Source: an uncultured Collinsella sp. (lineage in GTDB: Bacteria; Actinomycetota; Coriobacteriia; Coriobacteriales; Coriobacteriaceae). From it: 42,398 nt of DNA. The stretch is taken from assembly GCA_902472315.1 (NCBI GenBank), contig CABRNM010000014.1, positions 1 to 42,398 on the forward strand. Reading direction: 5' to 3'. Below are positions 37,276 through 42,398 of this stretch, in pieces (position 1 is the stretch's first letter; each line of letters opens with the position of its first letter). A model generated the notes under the pieces. That model ran no database searches. It saw only the letters and a program-made list of their open reading frames with translations, and was not told where the DNA came from. Both the position numbers and the translations under genes were made by a program.

Positions 37276-38631
37276 ATGGCTATGGACGACCTTTTTTCTG
37301 CTTCGACGCGTGAGCGTTCCTTTCAGAATGCGCCGCTTGCGGTGCGCATGCGGCCCAATTCGCTCGACGAGTATGTGGGCCAGCAAAAGGCCGTCGGTAA
37401 AGGCTCGTGGTTGCGTGCCGCAATTGAGCACGACGTGCTGTCGAGTGTGATTCTGTACGGGCCGGCCGGTACGGGCAAGACGACGCTGGCCCACATTATC
37501 GCCAACCATACCAAGAGTGAGTTTGTCGAGGTCAGCGCCGTGACGGGCACCGTAAAGGACTTGCGCCGCGTGATTGACGAGGCCAAGACGCGCCTGAATA
37601 CCTACGACCGCCGTACCATTCTTTTCATCGATGAGATTCACCGCTTTTCCAAGTCGCAGCAGGATGCCCTGCTGCATGCAGTTGAGAACCGTACCGTCAT
37701 TATGATTGGCGCCACGACGGAGAATCCGTACTTCGAGGTCAACTCGGCATTGCTCTCGCGCGGTCGCGTGGTGGAACTTGAGCATCTTAAAGACGAGGAT
37801 ATCGCCACGCTTATTGAGCGTGCGCTCGAGGCGCCGCAGGGTTTGAACGGTAAGTTCTCGGCCGATGAGGATACGGTTAAGACCATTTGCACGCTGGCAG
37901 CGGGTGACGCTCGCTCGGCGCTCACGACGCTTGAGCTTGCGAGCGAGATTGCCGTCACGCGCCCCGATACCGAGGGAACGCCCGCGCCGGCGGCGGGGGA
38001 GCGCTATCCCATCACTGTTGACGACGTGAAGATTGCCAATCCGCGCCGTGGCTTTTCGTACGACAAAAACGGTGACATGCACTACGACATCATCAGTGCG
38101 TTTATTAAGTCTATGCGCGGTAGCGACCCCGATGCCACGATCTATTGGCTCGCGCGCATGATCGATGCGGGGGAGGATCCTAAGTTTATCGCTCGTCGTA
38201 TTATGATTCAGGCTTCTGAGGATGTTGGCAACGCCGACCCACAGGCGCTTTTGGTGGCACATGCCGCGTTTAAGTCTGCCGAGGTCATTGGCTATCCCGA
38301 GTGCCGTATTAATCTGGCTCAGGCTGCTCTCTATGTGTGCTTGGCGCCTAAATCCAACGCGTGCGAGGCTTCGATCGATGCGGCGTTGGCCGATATCCAT
38401 TCAAGTGGGCTGCGCGAGGTGCCGAGTTATCTGCGCGATCGTCATCGCCCGGGCAGCGACGAATACGGTGTGTATAAGTATCCGCATGATTATCCCGAAG
38501 GCTGGGTCGATCAGCGTTATTTGCCCGAGGGGTTGGAGCGCGGTGCGTTTTGGCAGCCTGCCGGCCGCGGCTGGGAAGAGTGGCGCGTAGAGCAAAGCGA
38601 GCGCGACCGTAGCGGCAATGCGCCCAAGTAG
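37276..38631 (+). CDS. rarA: Replication-associated recombination protein A (AAA+ ATPase RarA/MgsA)
   Basis: AAA+ ATPase related to clamp loaders that acts at stalled replication forks. From this start the protein has 451 residues: PLAVRMRPNSLDEYVGQ in the N-terminal part, Walker A GPAGTGKTT, Walker B LFIDEIHRF, sensor 1 GATTENPYFEVN, then the helical tetramerisation domain (MRGSDPDATIYWLARM) and the typical ending. The true start is uncertain. TTG 37264, ATG 37267, ATG 37276 and ATG 37282 are all in frame within seven codons, and no strong ribosome binding site separates them. A -10-like TATACT lies upstream. Confidence 0.95.
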   Translation: MAMDDLFSASTRERSFQNAPLAVRMRPNSLDEYVGQQKAVGKGSWLRAAIEHDVLSSVILYGPAGTGKTTLAHIIANHTKSEFVEVSAVTGTVKDLRRVIDEAKTRLNTYDRRTILFIDEIHRFSKSQQDALLHAVENRTVIMIGATTENPYFEVNSALLSRGRVVELEHLKDEDIATLIERALEAPQGLNGKFSADEDTVKTICTLAAGDARSALTTLELASEIAVTRPDTEGTPAPAAGERYPITVDDVKIANPRRGFSYDKNGDMHYDIISAFIKSMRGSDPDATIYWLARMIDAGEDPKFIARRIMIQASEDVGNADPQALLVAHAAFKSAEVIGYPECRINLAQAALYVCLAPKSNACEASIDAALADIHSSGLREVPSYLRDRHRPGSDEYGVYKYPHDYPEGWVDQRYLPEGLERGAFWQPAGRGWEEWRVEQSERDRSGNAPK

Positions 38632-38726
38632 GTCATTGGCACCTCGCACATCCCCTTTGGGTATCTTTCCCCTTCTTTGGGGTACCATGAACAGCGTCTG
38701 TATTTCGATTCCTTCGGGAGGCTTGT

Positions 38727-39317
38727 ATGAGTCCCATTCAAATCGCCCTGCTGCTGCTCGCCGTTGCCGGTGTGTGGGCTGTTATCGAGCTCGCGCTCAC
38801 ACTGCGCAAGACCCGCGACGTCGTTGATTCGCTCGACAAGACCGTAAACGATCTCAATAACACCATCGCCGAGGCTCAGCCTGTGGTGGCAAAGCTTGAT
38901 GGCGCTGTCGATGAGCTCACCCCCGCGCTGGCGCAGGTTGAGCCGCTCCTCAAGTCGAGCAAGACCGCCGTCGACGCGCTTACCTCCAATCTCGTAGAGG
39001 TCGAAGCTGTGGTTCGCGACATTTCCGAGGTTACGGGCAGCGTGGCCGAGGCCAGCAATGCCGTATCGAGCGTGACTGATTCTGCTGCTGGTGCCGTGCA
39101 GAAACTCTTTAACAAGGTGAAGGCTCCCGCGGCCGACGCCGAGCGCAAGCTTTCCGCTGCCGCTGAAGCCGAGCAGCCGACCGAGCGTGTCCTGATTGAC
39201 GAAGCCGGGGACGATGCCGCTGCTGGTGACGATGATGCGCAGAAGCCCGCAGCCAAGCCGGCTCAGTATTACACCTATACGCCCGCCGAGACCTCTGAGG
39301 AGTCCTGCGATGAGTAG
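38727..39317 (+). CDS. Membrane-anchored coiled-coil protein (DUF948-like)
   Basis: A 196-residue protein of unknown role. One N-terminal membrane helix (about residues 5-25) is followed by a long heptad-type helical stretch with repeated LDKTV, LDGAVDEL and LTPAL patterns (about 30-130), resembling DUF948 proteins. An Ala/Glu/Asp-rich tail ends with SEESCDE. gggagg lies shortly before ATG 38727. The 3' end overlaps the RsbW-like gene by 8 bases, so it is the first gene of the sigma operon. A membrane input role for the sigma factor is possible but only suggested by the neighbourhood. Confidence 0.8.
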   Translation: MSPIQIALLLLAVAGVWAVIELALTLRKTRDVVDSLDKTVNDLNNTIAEAQPVVAKLDGAVDELTPALAQVEPLLKSSKTAVDALTSNLVEVEAVVRDISEVTGSVAEASNAVSSVTDSAAGAVQKLFNKVKAPAADAERKLSAAAEAEQPTERVLIDEAGDDAAAGDDDAQKPAAKPAQYYTYTPAETSEESCDE

Positions 39318-39687
39318 CGAAGCAACCTGCCCTATCACGCTGACCGTTGCCGGTGACCCGCGTCTCGCTCGCCTTGTGCGCATGACGGCAGCCAACGTTG
39401 GTGCCCTGTGCTCTATGTCTGTCGATCGCATCGAGGACATCCGCATGGCTGCTGAGGAGGCTTTCATCTTTGGTTGCACCGCGGTCGACTGCGATGACAT
39501 CACCATCAAATTCGATGTCGATGAGACCCACGTTGGCTTGACTATTACCTTTGGCGACCAGGCTACGGTCGATGAAGACGACCAGGCTGCGGTGTATGCC
39601 GAGCTCATCCTCGCGAGCGTGTGCGATTCCTACGAAAAGACTGCGGCGCCCCTGACGCTTTCCCTCGACCTCAAGGCGGATATCTAA
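39310..39687 (+). CDS. RsbW-like anti-sigma factor, degenerate ATP site
   Basis: A 125-residue protein of the HATPase_c-type anti-sigma group, recognised by its size, the segment MSVDRIEDIRMAAEEAFIFG and its place just before a SigB-type sigma gene. In RsbW and SpoIIAB, the helix reads A(V)SEAxTN and its Asn binds Mg-ATP. Here that position is Phe (AAEEAFIF), and no DxGxG box is visible. It may bind the sigma factor without kinase activity. The start ATG 39310 lies in the upstream gene's end; the longer frame to 39196 is shadow. sigB starts one base after the stop. Confidence 0.75.
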   Translation: MSSEATCPITLTVAGDPRLARLVRMTAANVGALCSMSVDRIEDIRMAAEEAFIFGCTAVDCDDITIKFDVDETHVGLTITFGDQATVDEDDQAAVYAELILASVCDSYEKTAAPLTLSLDLKADI

Positions 39688-39688
39688 T

Positions 39689-40480
39689 ATGACCGAACGT
39701 TCCCGGAGCGGTAAGACCGCTTGGGACAAGGAGAAAACCCGCGAGCTGTTTCGTCGCTACAAAGAGACCGGTGATCCGGACGCACGTGAGCAGCTCGTCA
39801 TGTCCCATATGAACCTGGTAAGGTTTCTTGCCAACAAATTTAAGAACCGCGGCGAGCCGCTCGACGACCTTATGCAGGTCGGCTATCTGGGTTTGCTCAA
39901 AGCTATCGACCGCTTTGACCCCGAGCGCGGACTCGAGTTCACGACGTTTGCCACGCCTACCATCCTGGGCGAGATCAAGCGTCACTTCCGTGATAAGGGC
40001 TGGAGCGTGCGCGTGCCGCGCCGTTTGCAGGAGCTTTCTGCCAAGGTCAACCAGGCCACCGACAAGCTCACCAATGAGTTGCAGCGCTCGCCTAAGGTTG
40101 AAGAAATCGCTGAGTACCTGGGTGTGACCGTCGACGAGGTGCTGGAGGCCATGGAATCGTCTTCGGCCTATACCTCGGTGCCCATCGAGGCTCCTGGCGC
40201 GTCCGATTCCGATGATGCCCCCTCGATTCTCGACCGCTATGCCGATGACGACAACGAGCTCGATTTTACCGATGACCGCCTGGTGATCGAGGAAGCCATT
40301 CGCGATTTCTCGCCGCGTGAGCGTGAGGTTATCGAGCTGCGCTTTGTGAAGGGCATGACTCAGATCGAGATCGCCAAGAAGCTGGGTATCTCGCAGGTGC
40401 AGGTTTCGCGCCTGCTGCGCCGTACCCTTAAGAAGATACAGGACAAGATCGACCCCGACGGAGTGATGGTTCGTTCATGA
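39689..40480 (+). CDS. sigB: SigB/SigF/SigG family sigma factor
   Basis: An alternative sigma factor of the group that includes general stress SigB and sporulation SigF. The 263 residues have region 2 (SHMNLVRFLANKF, DDLMQVGYLGLLKAIDRFDP, EFTTFATPTILGEIKRHFRD), region 3 (VRVPRRLQELSAKVN) and region 4 with SQVQVSRLLRRTLKKI. There is no sigma region 1.1. The start ATG 39689 follows the anti-sigma stop by one base (TAATATG), indicating coupled, near-equimolar synthesis. The next gene overlaps by 4 bases. No RsbV gene is present in the operon. Its promoters would be GTTT-N-GGGTAT type, as before ftsH. Confidence 0.93.
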   Translation: MTERSRSGKTAWDKEKTRELFRRYKETGDPDAREQLVMSHMNLVRFLANKFKNRGEPLDDLMQVGYLGLLKAIDRFDPERGLEFTTFATPTILGEIKRHFRDKGWSVRVPRRLQELSAKVNQATDKLTNELQRSPKVEEIAEYLGVTVDEVLEAMESSSAYTSVPIEAPGASDSDDAPSILDRYADDDNELDFTDDRLVIEEAIRDFSPREREVIELRFVKGMTQIEIAKKLGISQVQVSRLLRRTLKKIQDKIDPDGVMVRS

Positions 40481-41889
40481 TTGAGCACCCCCAACAAACC
40501 GACCGCACGCTGCGCGATACTCGTATTCTGACGCTTCGCATTTGGGCTGTCGTTGGCTGCATTGTCATCGCAGCCGTCATCTTTAACCTTATGGGTATCC
40601 TGGCGCCTGTTATCGAGTTTCTCGCTGTCGGTTCCATCATCGCTTTTGTGATGTCGCCGATCACTAACTGGCTCGAGCATCACGGCGTCGGTCGTGGCAT
40701 CGGTTCGCTCATCGCGCTGATCGTGGTTGTGGCAGTGCTCGTCGGCGTCGTCTGCATCCTGTCGCCTATTTTGCTCGGTCAGATTATGGAAGTCCTGAGC
40801 CGTCTGCCTGAGCAGCTTCGCGTTGCGGGCGGTGATCTCAACGAGATGATTTCGCACGCTAAGACGCTCAACAACACGCCGCTCAAGGAGTACCTGGACG
40901 ATAATCTGTCCTCGCTGGTTACTGTGGCGTCCAAGTACGTATCGCAAATCGCCGCTGAGCTCGGTCGCGGCGTGTTCCCGCTGATCACCAACACGGCCTC
41001 GCAGCTGTTCGTAATCTTCCTGGGTTTGGTGCTTGCCTACTGGCTTGCCTGCGATTATCCCCGTATGCACCACGAGGTCTGTACCATCATCGGACAGGAA
41101 AAAGAGACCTCGTACCGCTTTATGGTCGCGATTCTTTCGCGCTCGGTCGGCGGTTATATGCGCGGCATGGTCGTGACGTCCATCTGCGGTGGCATCCTCG
41201 CCTTTATCGGCTTTACGCTCATTGGCCATCCCTACGCGGCACTCATGGCCATCTTTACCGGCATCATGCACTTGGTCCCGGTTGTCGGTCCCTGGGTAAG
41301 CGCGGCTATCGCCACGGTGCTTGGCTTTATGTTCAGCCCCATGCTGGCGTTGTGGACGCTCGTTGTGACCATGGTGGCTCAAAACGTCACCGATAACGTC
41401 ATTTCCCCCAAGGTCATGCAGAGTTCGGTGCAGGTGCATCCCATCATGAGCCTGACGGCCCTCGTTATTGGTTCGGCACTTATGGGTCCCATCGGCATGG
41501 TCATCGCCATTCCGCTGTGCGCGGCCCTCAAGGGCATTTTCGTCTACTACTTTGAGAACGAGACCGGTCGCCAGCTCGTGGCATACGACGGCGCTGTATT
41601 TAAGGGCACGCCATATCGCGATGCCGAGGGCAACCCGGTCGCCGCCTACGACGCGCTTGGAGACGATACGTTCATTTACGAGTCCGAGCTCATCGGCAAC
41701 GAGACCGCGCCCGAGGCCCAGGCGATGCCCAAGCCCGAGCTCGAGAATCCCTGGATCAAGCTCTCGGGCCTGCAGCCCGATGCGACGAGCTTTTTCAAGA
41801 ATCCCTTCGCCAAGGACGATGACTCCAACTCGGACGACGATACCAAAACCGGCTTCGACGGCTCCATGGACGATTCGGATTCCAAATAG
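40477..41889 (+). CDS. AI-2E family transporter (PerM-like permease)
   Basis: A 470-residue membrane protein of the AI-2 exporter/PerM family. Seven or eight membrane helices include the family-typical segments IMHLVPVVGPWVSA and LVVTMVAQNVTDNVISPKVM near residues 265-320. After the membrane part, about 110 residues form an acidic, hydrophilic C-terminal tail ending in DDSNSDDDTK-like repeats, longer than usual. Substrate is unknown; family members have been linked to quorum signal export or Na+/H+ exchange. Its start overlaps sigB by ATGA, so it belongs to the same operon and is probably under the same control. Confidence 0.88.
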   Translation: MIEHPQQTDRTLRDTRILTLRIWAVVGCIVIAAVIFNLMGILAPVIEFLAVGSIIAFVMSPITNWLEHHGVGRGIGSLIALIVVVAVLVGVVCILSPILLGQIMEVLSRLPEQLRVAGGDLNEMISHAKTLNNTPLKEYLDDNLSSLVTVASKYVSQIAAELGRGVFPLITNTASQLFVIFLGLVLAYWLACDYPRMHHEVCTIIGQEKETSYRFMVAILSRSVGGYMRGMVVTSICGGILAFIGFTLIGHPYAALMAIFTGIMHLVPVVGPWVSAAIATVLGFMFSPMLALWTLVVTMVAQNVTDNVISPKVMQSSVQVHPIMSLTALVIGSALMGPIGMVIAIPLCAALKGIFVYYFENETGRQLVAYDGAVFKGTPYRDAEGNPVAAYDALGDDTFIYESELIGNETAPEAQAMPKPELENPWIKLSGLQPDATSFFKNPFAKDDDSNSDDDTKTGFDGSMDDSDSK

Positions 41890-41895
41890 GCACCG

Positions 41896-42135
41896 CTAGC
41901 GTTTCTTGAAGTTGTAAATGACAAGAAACGCGAGCAAAGCGATTGATAAGGGGCCGGCTACATAGAAAAAGAGAACGTCAATTGCGCGTAGAGTGTAATA
42001 GGCTTTATCGCCGGACATTACTGCATACAATACGTAGCCAAATGCTGGTTGGTTTGCGTACCAGCAGGAGAAAGCCAAAAGCGCTAAAAGTGCTACAACC
42101 AGAAGTGCATTCAGGACAAATCGTTTGCTTTTCAT
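41896..42135 (-). CDS. Small membrane protein, unknown
   Basis: A 79-residue protein I do not recognise. Two hydrophobic helices (about residues 8-26 and 52-74) are joined by a short polar loop with NQPAFGYVLYAVMSGDKAYY, and the ends are basic (MKSKR, KKR). ATG 42135 is chosen because aaggag lies 6 bases upstream; the frame continues further to 42189 without a site. It is clearly less GC-rich than all neighbours, which could mean recent acquisition or a fast-evolving small gene. It converges with the AI-2E gene, 6 bases apart. A TTGAAA (42189-42184, minus) may be part of its promoter. Confidence 0.65.
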   Translation of the reverse strand: MKSKRFVLNALLVVALLALLAFSCWYANQPAFGYVLYAVMSGDKAYYTLRAIDVLFFYVAGPLSIALLAFLVIYNFKKR

Positions 42136-42227
42136 CGATCGCTCCTTCCGGGTGAATCTTATATGTAATTCTATAGTAGCCTTTTTCAATGCATCGCATA
42201 CTCCTAAATAACGTGCACTTTCGCTGT

Positions 42228-42257
42228 AGGGTCGGCTTTATGTCGGCCCTCTTTTTT
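42228..42257 (+). terminator. Terminator upstream of alaS
   Basis: agggtcggc and gtcggccct form a 9-base-pair stem with G-U pairs and a 5-base loop, then a run of six T. On the plus strand no gene ends nearby; the closest is the AI-2E gene, 338 bases upstream. The T run overlaps the alaS -35. Confidence 0.82.
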
Positions 42258-42283
42258 GCACTTGCGCGGCGGGATGGTAATAT
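42256..42283 (+). promoter_or_regulatory. Promoter of alaS
   Basis: TTGCAC (42256-42261), 16 bases, TAATAT (42278-42283). The start codon lies 47 bases after the -10; this is too short a leader for a T-box. Confidence 0.65.
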
Positions 42284-42329
42284 CGTTACGTTTGAACTGT
42301 TTCGATGTGAAACCGAGGAGATTCCCTCT

Positions 42330-42398
42330 ATGAGTGCTGACTACCCGTCAATGACTACGGCCGAGATCCGCTCCAAGTTCCTCAACTTCTTTGAGGAG
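42330..42398 (+). CDS. alaS: Alanyl-tRNA synthetase, 5' end
   Basis: The first 23 codons of a gene cut by the window end. MTTAEIRSKFLNFFEE matches the highly conserved opening of AlaRS (T-x-EIRxxFLxFF). gaggag stands 9 bases before ATG 42330. Only the beginning of the class II catalytic domain is present, so nothing more can be said. A promoter and a terminator hairpin precede it. Confidence 0.88.
   Translation, partial: MSADYPSMTTAEIRSKFLNFFEE

Noticed and set aside
38655..38690. SigB-type promoter for the sigma operon itself
   Set aside because: GGGTAT at 38659 and GGGTAC at 38680 occur, but no GTTT-like -35 stands at the right distance from either, so autoregulation cannot be claimed.

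Overview
This window is an end piece of a draft contig from a GC-rich, low-complexity-of-transfer bacterial chromosome. The first 30 bases are the tail of an Illumina sequencing adapter, so the contig really begins inside ribF. The gene content and order (fakA-recG-rsmD-coaD, then a SepIVA-like gene, DUF177, rpmF, plsX, acpP, rnc, smc, ftsY, ffh) match the actinobacterial housekeeping backbone. A canonical transcription-attenuating T-box before ileS, a B. subtilis-type ThyA and a SigB/SigF-type sigma operon sit alongside it. Together these point to class Coriobacteriia, most likely a Collinsella-like organism. That assignment is inferred from recognised families and synteny; no database search was run.

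Layout. 1-4200: adapter, the 3' part of ribF, dnaG and rpoD. 4200-4560: two identical tRNA-Asn genes, each followed by a terminator. 4700-11450: an Asp23-family gene, fakA, recG, rsmD, coaD, a SepIVA-like coiled-coil gene, the DUF177 gene and rpmF, the last too short to stand out as an ORF. 11450-19650: plsX, acpP, rnc, smc, ftsY and ffh, joining phospholipid precursor supply, RNA processing, chromosome condensation and SRP targeting. 19700-25100: a minus-strand DUF134/NifX-like fusion gene divergent from thyA-folA, then a SpoU methyltransferase, a MATE transporter and a minus-strand cobalamin adenosyltransferase gene. 25100-28750: ftsH, a DUF523 gene and a minus-strand iron-type alcohol dehydrogenase. 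28860-32030: T-box and ileS. 32030-32450: a gene-free stretch packed with inverted repeats. 32450-37220: lspA, rluD-like, a family 2 glycosyltransferase, an orphan prepilin peptidase and a dGTPase-like HD hydrolase. 37230-41890: rarA and a four-gene operon (DUF948-like, RsbW-like, SigB-like sigma factor, AI-2E family permease). 41890-42398: a small AT-rich membrane gene on the minus strand and the start of alaS.

How the genes work together. FakA (with an unseen FakB) makes acyl-phosphate, PlsX interconverts acyl-ACP and acyl-phosphate, and AcpP carries the chains. DUF177 and RpmF are a classic pair, as are ThyA and FolA. RNase III, FtsY and Ffh lie with Smc as in many actinobacteria.

The most interesting signals are regulatory or structural. 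They are: a pair of TGACATATGTCA-type operators placed about five helical turns apart around the DUF134 gene promoter; a perfect internal ribosome binding site inside that fused gene; a GTTTAT-N13-GGGTAT promoter of the SigB type in front of ftsH; a long compound hairpin at 32072-32167; and a dispersed family of GGGGAC-core palindromes used as intergenic hairpins. No mobile element, CRISPR array or phage gene was seen.
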